From contig NZ_JGYQ01000002.1 in assembly GCF_000741535.1 (NCBI RefSeq), forward strand, positions 1 through 64,000: a DNA stretch of 64,000 nucleotides. The letters are read 5' to 3'. The DNA is from Bifidobacterium boum (GTDB lineage Bacteria; Actinomycetota; Actinomycetes; Actinomycetales; Bifidobacteriaceae). The position numbers were made by a program, and so were the translations under genes. Positions 9,402-18,758 of this stretch are shown here, piece after piece. The stretch's first letter is position 1. The number at the start of each line of letters is the position of its first letter. The notes beneath the pieces are model-generated. The model saw only the letters and a program-made list of their open reading frames with translations, was not told where the DNA came from and made no database searches.

Positions 9402-10271
9402 ATGCATCAGCCGATGTTCTCCATCGAGGTGTTCCCGCCCAAGCGCAATGCGCCGGTGGGAACCATCTACGATACGCTCGACGGCTTGCAGGGACTCAAC
9501 CCCGACTTCATTTCGGTGACGTACGGGACCGGCAAATCCTCCGATCGGACGGCGACCGCGCGCATCGCGAACACCATCCGCAAGGAATACGACATTCCGG
9601 CAGTCGCCCACCTGACCGCGCAATATACGACACGCGAACAGGTTGACGAGGCGCTTGACATGTTCAAGCAGGCCGGAGTGTCCGCGGTGCTCGCGCTGCG
9701 CGGAGACCCGGTGCCGGGCCGCGAACCCGAAGGGGCATTCGAACATGCCAGTGATCTGGTCGCCTATATTCGCGAGCATGACCCAGACATGACGATTTTC
9801 GGGGCATGCTACCCGGAATGTCACCCCCAGGCCACCGACTTGGATGAGGACATCCGCAACCTCAAAATCAAAGTTGACGCTGGTGCAAGCCACTTGATCT
9901 CCCAGTTGTTCTACGACAACGCAGACTTCTACCATTTCCTTGACAAGGCGCGAGCCGCGGGTATTGATGTGCCGATTGAGGCTGGCATCATGCCCGTGAC
10001 CAACGCCAAGCAGATTCGTCGGATGGTGCGTATGTGCTCATCGCGTGTGCCGCTGCCGCTGGAATCCCTGCTCGACAAATGGGGCGACGACCCGAAGACA
10101 CTCAAGCAGGCGGGTGTCATCTATGCGTCGAACCAGATCGCCGATCTTGTCGCCCACGGGGTTGACGGTGTTCACCTGTACTCGATGAACAAGCCCGCTG
10201 TCACACGGCAGATATGGCATAACGTCGAGGATTTGTTCTCGCCCGCGCAAACGGGCACGGACTTCGCCTGA
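9402..10271 (+). CDS. metF: 5,10-methylenetetrahydrofolate reductase
   Basis: This 289-residue FAD-dependent TIM-barrel enzyme reduces methylene- to methyltetrahydrofolate for MetE. Family motifs are FSIEVFPPK near the N-terminus (the E is the conserved catalytic Glu), PDFISVTYG, ALRGDP, and ASHLISQLFYDN. Length is typical for bacterial MetF. The ATG lies one base after the metE stop. The run ends at a strong terminator 16 nt downstream. Confidence 0.96.
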   Translation: MHQPMFSIEVFPPKRNAPVGTIYDTLDGLQGLNPDFISVTYGTGKSSDRTATARIANTIRKEYDIPAVAHLTAQYTTREQVDEALDMFKQAGVSAVLALRGDPVPGREPEGAFEHASDLVAYIREHDPDMTIFGACYPECHPQATDLDEDIRNLKIKVDAGASHLISQLFYDNADFYHFLDKARAAGIDVPIEAGIMPVTNAKQIRRMVRMCSSRVPLPLESLLDKWGDDPKTLKQAGVIYASNQIADLVAHGVDGVHLYSMNKPAVTRQIWHNVEDLFSPAQTGTDFA

Positions 10272-10286
10272 GTAATCTATTGCAAC

Positions 10287-10337
10287 AAGCCGGCGGACGG
10301 TCGCATCATTCGTGGTGCATCGTCCGCCGGCTTTTTT
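10287..10337 (+). terminator. Rho-independent terminator after metEF
   Basis: A perfect 13-bp stem AAGCCGGCGGACG/CGTCCGCCGGCTT (10287-10299 with 10321-10333) and a 21-nt loop are followed by TTTT. It is placed 16 nt after the metF stop. Confidence 0.9.
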
Positions 10338-10542
10338 ATGCTGCGTGCGGGTGTGGCCGTTCGGGTGCGGCGGGCGGATGCCGCGCACCGGGAGTTAAGC
10401 CAAGCGGAGACGGTGAAAGCGACGGCAGACAAGCAGTCCGCGAGCGCCTTATTGCGCCGCCATGCGACTATTCAATCACATCACAAGCAGATAGATAGTT
10501 GGGCGGTACGCTCGCGTCCGCCACACTCCGCAACGGCTGGCG

Positions 10543-10548
10543 TATATT
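10543..10548 (+). promoter_or_regulatory. Candidate -10 of a leaderless glnE transcript
   Basis: TATATT ends 6 nt before the glnE ATG, the distance expected between a -10 box and +1. No Shine-Dalgarno sequence stands before the ATG. The transcript may therefore begin at the start codon. The -35 region is not convincing. Confidence 0.45.
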
Positions 10549-10554
10549 GGAAGT

Positions 10555-13500
10555 ATGGATTCTTCGCCGGCATATCCTTTCAGCACCCGTGACCTCATCC
10601 ATATCGGATTCCAACGGTTGGATGAGGCACGATCGGCGTTCACCACGCTCGATGCATACGGCGTGGATGCCGAGCATATCCGCCACATCGCCGACGCATT
10701 GGCGAGCGCCCTCGACCCGGACACCGCTCTCGACAACCTTGTCGGCATCATCGAAAGCTTGCCTGCCCACGATGACGGCCTGCACTCCATTCTCGAGGAT
10801 GATACCGCAGCTCGCAAGCTCATCGCCGTGCTCGGATCCAGCGACAAGCTGGGCAAACTCATGCGCACCCGACCCGATCTGATCCGCGCGGCAGCCCTTG
10901 ACCCATGCCGTAGCTGCGATTACAACCATGCGCAGCGGGTGGCCAAGCTTCTTGACGCCGTGCAGGCGGTAAGTCTCGAGTTGGGGGATGCGCAGTCGGA
11001 GGGCCAGACGCATCTGGCCTACGAATCATCCCTGCCGTTGGCTGAGGCTACCGACCGCCTGCGTGCCGCTTACCGTCGTCAACTCGCTGCCATCATCGCG
11101 GTCGATGCCACGGCGGAGCATCCTGATGATATTCAGCCGCGAATCAGCAAGGCACTCTCTGATCTCGCAGACGCCGCGCTTGAAGCGGCGCTCGCCATCG
11201 CCCGGCATGAGACCCCGGACAGCGCGCGATGCCGGTTCAGCATCATAGGCATGGGCAAGCTGGGAGCCCAAGAACTCAATTACGTCTCCGATGTCGATCT
11301 GATCTATGTGGTCGAACCCACCGACAGCGATACGAGTGCCACCATGCTCACGCGCATCGGCACCCGTCTAGGCACCATGCTGCAACGCGTCTGCCAATCC
11401 GTCATCGCGGGATCCACCGAACCGCCATTATGGCAGATCGACGGCGGTCTGAGACCTGAAGGCAAAGACGGCCCACTGGTCCGGCGTCTCGAATCGCACC
11501 GCACGTATTACGAGCAGTGGGCGCAGAACTGGGAATTCCAAGCGCTGCTCAAAGCCCGTCCCGCCGCAGGCGATAGCGAACTGGCGCAAGCCTACCTTGA
11601 CATGACCCGCCCGTTCGTCTGGTCCGCATCCAAACACGACAATTTCGTCCAAGACTGCCAGCAGATGCGTCAACGTGTCGAACGGCTCATCCCCGATAAT
11701 CTCAAAGACCGAGAAATCAAACTCGGCCGGGGCGGGCTCAGGGACGTCGAATTCACCGTGCAAATGCTGCAGCTGGTCCACGGGCGTTCCGACACGACAT
11801 TGCGCAAACGCGGCACGCTGGACGCGCTCAAAGCGCTCGCGGACGGCGGGTACGTCTCGCGCAAGCAATCCGTGAAACTCGCCGAGGACTACCGGTTCGA
11901 ACGCGTGCTCGAACATCGTCAGCAAATGTGGGAACTCAAACGCACCCACCTATTCCCCGATTTGGGGGCCGGCAGCATCGGCGGTCTTGAACGCAAGCGG
12001 GATATCGATCTCGACGCGTTGAACCACAACATGGAACTCCGACGGCTCGCACGCGTGTTCGGCCTGCATCCCGAAGAACTCGTCGAACGCTACGATGAGA
12101 CGCGACGCGAAGTCAGACGGTTGCATTTGGACATCTACTACCGGCCGATGCTGCCAATCAGCGCGCGCATGAACGACGACCAGATCACCCTGTCCGACCA
12201 GGCGACCCGCGAACGGTTCGAATCCATCGGCTTCGCCGACCCGGACGCCGCCATGCGGCACGTCAAAGCACTCACCTACGGGCTGTCACGCGCCGCGCGC
12301 ATCAACCGCATCATCCTTCCAGCCGTCCTCCAATGGCTCGGCGAAGGGCAGAATCCGGATATGGGATTGCTCAACTGGAGACGCTTGGAAGAACATTTCG
12401 GCGAGGACAGCGACTACTTGGGGTTCCTGCGTGACTCCCAATCCGCCGCACAACGGCTGTGCCACATCCTATCCAATTCGCGGTTCCTGGGTGATGCGCT
12501 CAACCGTTCGGTCGAATCCGTGACCTGGCTGGGCGATGACGACGAGCTCCGACCACGCACCCGAGCCAGTCTCGACGTACAATGCGACGGCATCATCACC
12601 CGCAACCAGTCAAGCTTGAAAGACGCCGCCACACTACTGCGAGCCATGAGACGACATGAAATCGAACGCATCGGCCTGGGTTGGATGAGCGGTGTAATCG
12701 ACGACGACGCCACCCTGACCGGCATGACCGACGTGTATGACGCGATCATCGACGCCGCCTTGTGCTGGGCATTGGAGCACCGCCGCGACATGATGGGCTT
12801 GGACGGGTATCCAGCGGACATCACGGTCATCGGCATGGGACGGTACGGCGGCAGGGAAATCAACTTCAGCTCCGATGCCGACGCGATACTCATCTACCGG
12901 GCAAATGACGCAGGAACAGACGGGCAGGAGACACCCGACGAGGCGCTCGCCGGCTCGTATGCCAGGCAGGTCACCGACGATGTCCGTGCGCTGCTGCAAG
13001 GACCGTCCACCTTGGAACCACGCATCGATTTGGATCTCGACCTGCGTCCGGAAGGCAAGAACGGGCCGCTGATTCGTTCCTACGCCTCCTGCGAGGAATA
13101 CTACGGGTCGTGGGCGAGCACGTGGGAGCGCCAAGCGTTGATCCGTGCGCGATTCGCCGCCGGGGACAGTGTGCTCGCGCATGATTTCCTGACAAACATC
13201 GCCGACCCGATGCGCTATCCGACCTCGCCGTTGACCGACCAGCAGATCGGCGAAATCCGCAAGCTCAAAGCCCGTATGGAAGCCGAACGCCTGCCGAGGG
13301 GAGTACGTCGCGACCGGCATCTGAAACTCGGCAAAGGCGGCTTGTCCGACGTGGAATGGACCGTGCAGCTGTTGCAGCTCGAACACGCCGGCACCTGCCC
13401 GCAGCTTCGCACCGGCTCCACGATGGGGGCGCTCGAGGCGCTTGAAGCCGAAGGAATCGTCGGGCGCAAAGATACGGACACGCTGCGTCGCGCATGGCGG

Positions 13501-13710
13501 ATTTGCACCGCCGCCCGCAACGGCAACTATCTGTGGTCGGGACGCGCCACCCGGGCGGACATCCTGCCTGACGATCTTGATTCCCTCGGCGGCATGGCGG
13601 TGTACCTCGGATACGGCGCGAATCGTGGTCAGCGTTTTGAAAACGACATTCTCGCGTTGATGCGCCAATGCCGAGAAGTTGTCGAACGCTTGTTCTACGG
13701 GCAGCAATAG
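10555..13710 (+). CDS. glnE: Bifunctional glutamine synthetase adenylyltransferase/deadenylase
   Basis: GlnE adjusts glutamine synthetase by adding or phosphorolytically removing AMP. The 1051-residue protein has two homologous nucleotidyltransferase domains. The N-terminal one carries GMGKLGAQELNYVSDVDL near residue 230 (deadenylylation), and the C-terminal one carries GMGRYGGREINFSSDADA near 760 (adenylylation). Each is followed by an LRPEGK...GPL motif and a (K)LGRGGLRDVE or LGKGGLSDVEW motif. Both catalytic Asp pairs are intact. No glnA or PII gene is adjacent. The ATG lacks a ribosome-binding site and may be leaderless. An imperfect inverted repeat follows the gene. Confidence 0.96.
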   Translation: MDSSPAYPFSTRDLIHIGFQRLDEARSAFTTLDAYGVDAEHIRHIADALASALDPDTALDNLVGIIESLPAHDDGLHSILEDDTAARKLIAVLGSSDKLGKLMRTRPDLIRAAALDPCRSCDYNHAQRVAKLLDAVQAVSLELGDAQSEGQTHLAYESSLPLAEATDRLRAAYRRQLAAIIAVDATAEHPDDIQPRISKALSDLADAALEAALAIARHETPDSARCRFSIIGMGKLGAQELNYVSDVDLIYVVEPTDSDTSATMLTRIGTRLGTMLQRVCQSVIAGSTEPPLWQIDGGLRPEGKDGPLVRRLESHRTYYEQWAQNWEFQALLKARPAAGDSELAQAYLDMTRPFVWSASKHDNFVQDCQQMRQRVERLIPDNLKDREIKLGRGGLRDVEFTVQMLQLVHGRSDTTLRKRGTLDALKALADGGYVSRKQSVKLAEDYRFERVLEHRQQMWELKRTHLFPDLGAGSIGGLERKRDIDLDALNHNMELRRLARVFGLHPEELVERYDETRREVRRLHLDIYYRPMLPISARMNDDQITLSDQATRERFESIGFADPDAAMRHVKALTYGLSRAARINRIILPAVLQWLGEGQNPDMGLLNWRRLEEHFGEDSDYLGFLRDSQSAAQRLCHILSNSRFLGDALNRSVESVTWLGDDDELRPRTRASLDVQCDGIITRNQSSLKDAATLLRAMRRHEIERIGLGWMSGVIDDDATLTGMTDVYDAIIDAALCWALEHRRDMMGLDGYPADITVIGMGRYGGREINFSSDADAILIYRANDAGTDGQETPDEALAGSYARQVTDDVRALLQGPSTLEPRIDLDLDLRPEGKNGPLIRSYASCEEYYGSWASTWERQALIRARFAAGDSVLAHDFLTNIADPMRYPTSPLTDQQIGEIRKLKARMEAERLPRGVRRDRHLKLGKGGLSDVEWTVQLLQLEHAGTCPQLRTGSTMGALEALEAEGIVGRKDTDTLRRAWRICTAARNGNYLWSGRATRADILPDDLDSLGGMAVYLGYGANRGQRFENDILALMRQCREVVERLFYGQQ

Positions 13711-13718
13711 GCGATCAT

Positions 13719-13797
13719 CGGCGAGTCCACGGCAAGCGCCCGCACAACGGACCCTCCCATTCGGCCGGGGTTCGCCGGCATCCGTGGACACTCGCCG
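13719..13797 (+). terminator. Inverted repeat after glnE, possible terminator
   Basis: CGGCGAGTCCACGG (13719-13732) pairs with CCGTGGACACTCGCCG (13782-13797) except for a 2-nt bulge. The intervening 49 nt contain smaller CCGG-type pairings. There is no T tract, so a terminator role is only likely from position. Confidence 0.4.
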
Positions 13798-13847
13798 ACG
13801 GTCGTCGGCATGTCCCTGAATCGTCCTACAGTTGGCTAGGTCACATA

Positions 13848-13859
13848 AGGTGGCCACCT
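13848..13859. promoter_or_regulatory. 12-bp palindrome upstream of pyrB
   Basis: AGGTGGCCACCT is a perfect palindrome 19 nt before the pyrB start codon, next to the Shine-Dalgarno region. It could be an operator or an RNA hairpin touching the ribosome-binding site. No PyrR-type anti-antiterminator or attenuator is evident. Confidence 0.35.
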
Positions 13860-13878
13860 GTCAACAGGAAGGTGAGCC

Positions 13879-14910
13879 TTGTCTGAACACAGCACCCAGT
13901 TACCGACATCCGGCGTTCCCCAAGATACCGAGCCGTCCATGGTCGGCAAAAGCGTGGTCACGCTCGATGATTTGACGACATCCCAAATCGTCGATCTGCT
14001 GCATAAAGCGCAATACATCGAAACACATCGTCATGAGGTGGCGCATACCTGCGACGGCAGGGTGCTGGCCACCCTTTTTTATGAGCCCAGCACGCGTACC
14101 CGACTGAGCTTTGAAACGGCTATGCTCCGGCTCGGCGGCCACGTGATCGGTTTCGCCGGCGCTCAATTGTCTTCAGTGACCAAGGGTGAATCCATCGCCG
14201 ACACCGTCAAAACCGTATCCAATCTCGTCGATGTCATCGCGATGCGCCACCCCAAAGAAGGCGCCGCACTCGTGGCTGCCCGTGCGGCCAAGGATTTCGG
14301 CATCCCCGTCATCAACGCCGGTGACGGCGGCCACATGCACCCCACCCAGACGCTCGCCGACCTTGCCACCATCACATCACGCTACGGCAGGATCACCGGC
14401 CTGACCATCGGCCTGTGCGGCGATCTGACGTTCGGCCGTACCGTGCATTCGCTGGTCGAGACGCTGTGCCGGTTCGGCAACGTGAACTTCGTGCTCATCA
14501 GCCCCGACGAGCTCAAGATGCCCCGGTATGTGATCGACCGCATCAAACGCGCCCCCTCGTGCACATACACCGAAGTGCGCGACCTCGCTGCCGTGATCGG
14601 CGACCTTGACGTGCTGTACATGACCCGCGTGCAGAAGGAACGCTTCTTCAACGAGGACGATTACCTGCGTCTGCGCGACACCTATATTCTCGACGAAGCG
14701 AAACTCCAGCGCGCCAAGCCGGACATGGCCGTGCTTCACCCGCTGCCGCGCGTCAACGAAATCTCCGTAGACGTCGACCATGACCCGCGCGCCGCCTACT
14801 TCGAACAGGTGCACAACGGCATGCTCATGCGCATGGCTTTGGAAAGCTCGGTGGTCGGCGACACGCTGCCCGGATATGAGGAATGGAAGAACCAGGAGGT
14901 CCACGCCTGA
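13879..14910 (+). CDS. pyrB: Aspartate carbamoyltransferase catalytic chain
   Basis: PyrB condenses carbamoyl phosphate with aspartate, the first committed step of pyrimidine synthesis. The carbamoyl-phosphate motif FYEPSTRTRLSF lies near residue 67, the GESIADT loop near 107, and HPLPR near 287. The 343-residue length includes a slightly long N-terminus. The start is TTG 13879, with AGGAAGG about 6 nt upstream. The gene overlaps pyrI by one base (TGATG), so catalytic and regulatory chains are translated together. It begins the seven-gene pyr run. Confidence 0.96.
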   Translation: MSEHSTQLPTSGVPQDTEPSMVGKSVVTLDDLTTSQIVDLLHKAQYIETHRHEVAHTCDGRVLATLFYEPSTRTRLSFETAMLRLGGHVIGFAGAQLSSVTKGESIADTVKTVSNLVDVIAMRHPKEGAALVAARAAKDFGIPVINAGDGGHMHPTQTLADLATITSRYGRITGLTIGLCGDLTFGRTVHSLVETLCRFGNVNFVLISPDELKMPRYVIDRIKRAPSCTYTEVRDLAAVIGDLDVLYMTRVQKERFFNEDDYLRLRDTYILDEAKLQRAKPDMAVLHPLPRVNEISVDVDHDPRAAYFEQVHNGMLMRMALESSVVGDTLPGYEEWKNQEVHA

Positions 14911-15329
14911 TGGAAGTCACCAGCATTCGCAACGGCATCATCATCGACCATGTGCCTGCGGGCACCGCACTCAAGGTCCTGCAATACTTGAGGATCGACC
15001 CGACCAGTACGAAGCTGGCGCTCATTATGAACACCGACAGCAAGCAGTATGGTTCGAAGGACATCATCAAAATCGAGGACGCGGGGGACTTGAACCTTGA
15101 CGTGCTCGGTTTCATCGCCCGCCAAGCGACCATCGACATCGTGCGCGGCGGCAAGATCGTGCGCAAGGAGAAGCCGAACCTGCCTGAGCATATGGTCAAT
15201 GTCATCACCTGCAAGAATCCGCGGTGCGTGACCACCACCGAACGCGGCATCGACCAGATGTTCCATCTGGTGCATTCGGAACGCCAGGAATACCGTTGCG
15301 ACTATTGCGACGAGGAAGCCAAGCTCTAA
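14910..15329 (+). CDS. pyrI: Aspartate carbamoyltransferase regulatory chain
   Basis: PyrI binds nucleotide effectors and assembles with PyrB into the allosteric ATCase. The 139-residue protein has the N-terminal effector domain (IDHVPAGTALKVL, LIMNTDSKQYGSKDIIKIE) and a C-terminal zinc domain with Cys101, Cys106, Cys130 and Cys133. All four ligands are present. ATG 14910 shares a base with the pyrB stop and has AGGAGG about 9 nt upstream. Presence of PyrI predicts feedback control of the pathway at protein level. Confidence 0.95.
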   Translation: MEVTSIRNGIIIDHVPAGTALKVLQYLRIDPTSTKLALIMNTDSKQYGSKDIIKIEDAGDLNLDVLGFIARQATIDIVRGGKIVRKEKPNLPEHMVNVITCKNPRCVTTTERGIDQMFHLVHSERQEYRCDYCDEEAKL

Positions 15330-15369
15330 GCCACGTGCCGCAGGCGCGCCGACGAAAGGAACCAAGAGT

Positions 15370-16800
15370 ATGCTCACGCTGCATGACATCCGCGTATGGG
15401 ATACGGGGGAGAGAATCGATCTGGTCATCCCCGGCACGGACAGCCGGCGATTCTTCGACGAGCCCGGCGCGGTGTCCGAAGGCGCGTTTGACGCTTCAAC
15501 GCTGACGGTCGCTCCCGGATTCGCCGACCCGCACGTCCACTTCCGCGACCCCGGACAGACCTATAAGGAATCCATGCGTTCCGGGTGCGCCGCAGCGGCT
15601 TCCGGAGGGTACACGCGGGTGCTGATCATGCCGAACACGTTGCCTGCGATGGACGGCAAACCAGTCCGTGCGGGCGCGCCTGGCGCCGATGACGTGTTGG
15701 CCGCCCAAGCGCGCGACACCATCGATTATCTCCAGCATTACGACGCGACCCATGATGGCATGCTGCCGGTGCGCTATGACTTGTGCGTATGCGCTTCGGT
15801 GGACCGTGCCGGAGGGGAGGCGAGCGACCCCAAAGACTGGCAAGACCAGTTGCCCGGCGTGAATGATGACAGCAAGGATCCGTACCAGCGGGCGCACCCG
15901 GTCACCGCGATCAGCGATGACGGCGCTGCCGTGCCGGACGCGATTCTCGACCAGGTGCTCGCCAATGCGCAAGCCACCGGGCTGTATCTCATCGAGCATT
16001 GCGAGCATCATGACAGCGGCATCATCAACGAGGGACCGGTCAGCCATAAGCTCGGCGTACCCGGCATCCCCGAAGACACTGAGCTGCGCATCGTCACGCG
16101 CGATATCGAAGCGGCGCGCCGTACCGGCGTACACATCCACTTCCAACACGTCAGCACCGCCGGATCCTTCGAAGCGATCCGCGCAGCCAAGTCGGAAGGC
16201 CTGCCCATCACCTGCGAAACCGCACCGCATTATCTGGCGTTGAACGATGAGGCGATCTTCAAGTACGGCGTCATGGCGAAAATGAACCCGCCGCTACGGT
16301 CCGAGGCCGACCGTCGCGCCACGGTCGCGGCGATCGCGGACGGGACGGTCGACCTGATCGCCACCGATCATGCCCCGCACGCGCAATCGGAGAAGGAAGC
16401 AGGCTTGGAACAGGCGCCGAACGGCATCATCGGGCTGGAATGCGCTTACGGCGTATGCCATCGGGTGCTGGTGGACGGCGGATATATTTCCGACCGTCGG
16501 CTCATCGAACTCATGTCCACGGCTCCCGAACATCTCATGGGGCACACGCCGACCGACATCGCCGGACTGTTGAACACGACCGCGCGTTGCGCGACCAAGC
16601 GTACGCTCGACCTGACGGCGGTCGAGCATCCCGAAACCGTGGACCTGGTGATCCTCGACACGTCCCGCCATTGGACGGTGGACAAGAACCGCTTCCACTC
16701 CAAGGCACGCAACACGCCATTCGACGGCTGGCAGGTCACCGGCATGCCGCTCGCCACGGTCATCGGTTCGCAGCTGGTGTTTTCCCGTATCGGCGCCTGA
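15370..16800 (+). CDS. pyrC: Dihydroorotase
   Basis: This class I dihydroorotase closes carbamoyl aspartate to dihydroorotate. In the 476-residue protein the metal-binding motif DPHVHFRDPG supplies His55 and His57, the LIMPNT segment follows, a HFQHVST motif carries a further metal His, and LIATDHAPH contains the catalytic Asp. It is longer than the usual 420-430 residues because of insertions around 130-165 (VDRAGGEASDPKDWQDQLPG...). GAAAGGA precedes ATG 15370. It lies 40 nt after pyrI in the same run. Confidence 0.95.
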   Translation: MLTLHDIRVWDTGERIDLVIPGTDSRRFFDEPGAVSEGAFDASTLTVAPGFADPHVHFRDPGQTYKESMRSGCAAAASGGYTRVLIMPNTLPAMDGKPVRAGAPGADDVLAAQARDTIDYLQHYDATHDGMLPVRYDLCVCASVDRAGGEASDPKDWQDQLPGVNDDSKDPYQRAHPVTAISDDGAAVPDAILDQVLANAQATGLYLIEHCEHHDSGIINEGPVSHKLGVPGIPEDTELRIVTRDIEAARRTGVHIHFQHVSTAGSFEAIRAAKSEGLPITCETAPHYLALNDEAIFKYGVMAKMNPPLRSEADRRATVAAIADGTVDLIATDHAPHAQSEKEAGLEQAPNGIIGLECAYGVCHRVLVDGGYISDRRLIELMSTAPEHLMGHTPTDIAGLLNTTARCATKRTLDLTAVEHPETVDLVILDTSRHWTVDKNRFHSKARNTPFDGWQVTGMPLATVIGSQLVFSRIGA

Positions 16801-16842
16801 CCCGGCATCTTGACACGTTCCGTTCAGAAAAGAGAAGACAAC

Positions 16843-17808
16843 ATGGACAAGCTTATCGAAGCGATCAAGGCGACACAGAATCCGAGCGTGGTCGGGCTCG
16901 ACCCGACCGACCAGGTGGTTCCTGCGGCACTGATCGACTCTTTCCGCGAGGAGGTCGCCGACCAGGTTGATGACCCCGCTGAAATCCCCGCCATGCAGCG
17001 GGCGGTCGCCTACTTCGAATTCAACCGTGCGATCATCGACGCGATCGCAGGCATCGTTCCGGCTGTCAAACCGCAGATCGCCATGTATGAGGCGTTGGGA
17101 CCGGCCGGCGTCGACACCTACGAGATGACATGCGAATACGCGCAATCCCAAGGCCTGTACGTGCTGGGGGATGTCAAACGCGGCGATATCGGCTCGACAG
17201 CCGCCGCATACGCCAAGCATCTGGGCGGACTTGCCGCCAACAACGGTGAAGCGCTCGACCTGTGGCATGAGGACGCCGTCACCGTCAACCCGTACTTGGG
17301 TACGGACGGCATCACCCCGTTCGTTGATGCCGCCCAAGCCGCCGACAAGGACATGTTCGTACTGGTACGCACTTCCAACCCGTCAAGCAAGGAAATCCAA
17401 GAGCTGGAACTCGCCGACGGCACCCGCCTGTATGAGCGGGTCGCCGACTTGGTCGAAGGATGGGGCGCCGACACGATCGGCGCATCCGGATATTCACGTG
17501 TCGGCGCGGTCGTGGGCGCCACCCATCCTGAGCAGGGCAAGCAATTACGCGAACGTATGCCACACACGTTCTTCCTGGTTCCCGGCTACGGGGCGCAAGG
17601 CGGTACCGCAGCCGATGTCGCCGGCATGTTCGACGAGCAGGGTTCCGGTGCAATCGTCAACTCGTCACGTGGCATCATCGGCGCATGGCGCAAGAACGGC
17701 GGATACAGCGACGGCATGTCCGCCGACGACATGCTCGGCCTTGTCGCCTCCAGCGCCCGGGACGCGGCGCTCGCCATGCGCGACGACCTCGAGGCCGCGC
17801 TCGCCTGA
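16843..17808 (+). CDS. pyrF: Orotidine 5'-phosphate decarboxylase
   Basis: This enzyme makes UMP from OMP. The catalytic DVKRGD tetrad motif (Asp110, Lys112, Asp115) identifies the long, actinobacterial/type-2 form, and 321 residues is larger than the 230-240 of E. coli PyrF, as expected for that type. GATTIGASGY-like WGADTIGASGYSRVG and the phosphate-binding PGYGAQGG follow. ATG 16843 is preceded by AGAGAAG; an upstream in-frame ATG at 16810 lacks a ribosome-binding site. Confidence 0.95.
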   Translation: MDKLIEAIKATQNPSVVGLDPTDQVVPAALIDSFREEVADQVDDPAEIPAMQRAVAYFEFNRAIIDAIAGIVPAVKPQIAMYEALGPAGVDTYEMTCEYAQSQGLYVLGDVKRGDIGSTAAAYAKHLGGLAANNGEALDLWHEDAVTVNPYLGTDGITPFVDAAQAADKDMFVLVRTSNPSSKEIQELELADGTRLYERVADLVEGWGADTIGASGYSRVGAVVGATHPEQGKQLRERMPHTFFLVPGYGAQGGTAADVAGMFDEQGSGAIVNSSRGIIGAWRKNGGYSDGMSADDMLGLVASSARDAALAMRDDLEAALA

Positions 17809-17908
17809 CACACCCGTAACATAGCGAAACAACAAGCCCCGTACAATGCGGGCGTCGGCTCCGGCCGTGATCGAGCTTTTATCAGCTACCAAGCCCAAAG
17901 GAGAGGCA

Positions 17909-18733
17909 ATGGCTAACGCAACGTTCATCCCGACCTTCGACGTGACCGCCGAAGCGTCCCGCGCGGGACGCTTCCCCGGCAGGCGTACCGTACCGGTGGT
18001 GGATAACCGCAGACTGTCCGACGGTATTTACCGTTTGACGTTCCGTGACAGCTATATCGCCGGTCACGCCAAGCCTGCACAATTCGTCGACGTGTATTCC
18101 GCTGACCCTACGCGCCTGATGCCGCGGCCGTTCGGCGTCAGCGAGGTCGAGGGTGATGATGTCAGCCTGATTTTCGCAGTCGTCGGCAAAGGCACCGAAG
18201 AGTTCTCCCATCTTGCCGCCGGCGACACGGTTGACGTGATGGGCCCGTTGGGCAAGGGGTTCGATATGAAAGCGCCGGCCAACTATGTGCTGGTGGCTGG
18301 CGGTCTTGGCGTGCCGCCGCTGTTGTATGCCGCGCAGAAGCTTGCGCTGCGTGATGACGCGACCGCGACCGCGGCTTTCGGGTATCGTGACGAACGCTTC
18401 GCCGATGATCTGGTCGCCAAATACGCTGAACGAGTGGAAAGCATCACCAACGCGCAAGGCAATGTCGTTGATTTGCTCAACTCGATTGAGGATTCTCTGA
18501 TCCACGGCGACCTGCCCCCGGTGATCTTGTCGTGTGGGCCGATGCCGATGATGCGCGCCGTCGCCTCATGGGCTCTCGCGCGTGGTATCCCATGCCAGCT
18601 GAGCCTCGAGGCGCGCATGGGCTGCGGGTACGGCACCTGCTACGTGTGCGTCGTCGATACGGCCGCGGGACGCCAGAAGGTGTGTGTCGCCGGCCCGGTA
18701 TTCACACCGGAACAACTCGGATGGGACAAGTAG
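17909..18733 (+). CDS. pyrK: Dihydroorotate dehydrogenase electron transfer subunit
   Basis: PyrK carries FAD and a 2Fe-2S cluster and passes electrons from the class 1B dihydroorotate dehydrogenase to NAD+. The 274-residue protein has the ferredoxin-reductase-like FAD domain (RPFGVSEVEGD), the NAD domain start LVAGGLGVPPLLYAA, and a C-terminal cluster motif CGYGTCYVC with a further Cys in KVCVAGPVF (about 238-260). ATG 17909 follows AAAGGAG; the upstream in-frame start at 17846 has none. It directly precedes pyrD, its partner. Confidence 0.95.
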   Translation: MANATFIPTFDVTAEASRAGRFPGRRTVPVVDNRRLSDGIYRLTFRDSYIAGHAKPAQFVDVYSADPTRLMPRPFGVSEVEGDDVSLIFAVVGKGTEEFSHLAAGDTVDVMGPLGKGFDMKAPANYVLVAGGLGVPPLLYAAQKLALRDDATATAAFGYRDERFADDLVAKYAERVESITNAQGNVVDLLNSIEDSLIHGDLPPVILSCGPMPMMRAVASWALARGIPCQLSLEARMGCGYGTCYVCVVDTAAGRQKVCVAGPVFTPEQLGWDK

Positions 18734-18758
18734 AGGTCACGGGATGCAGGAGCAGCAG

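Noticed and set aside
10338-10592. Small open frame between metF and glnE
   Set aside because: It overlaps the glnE start, has no ribosome-binding site, and its composition is Arg/Ala/His-rich like other chance frames here.
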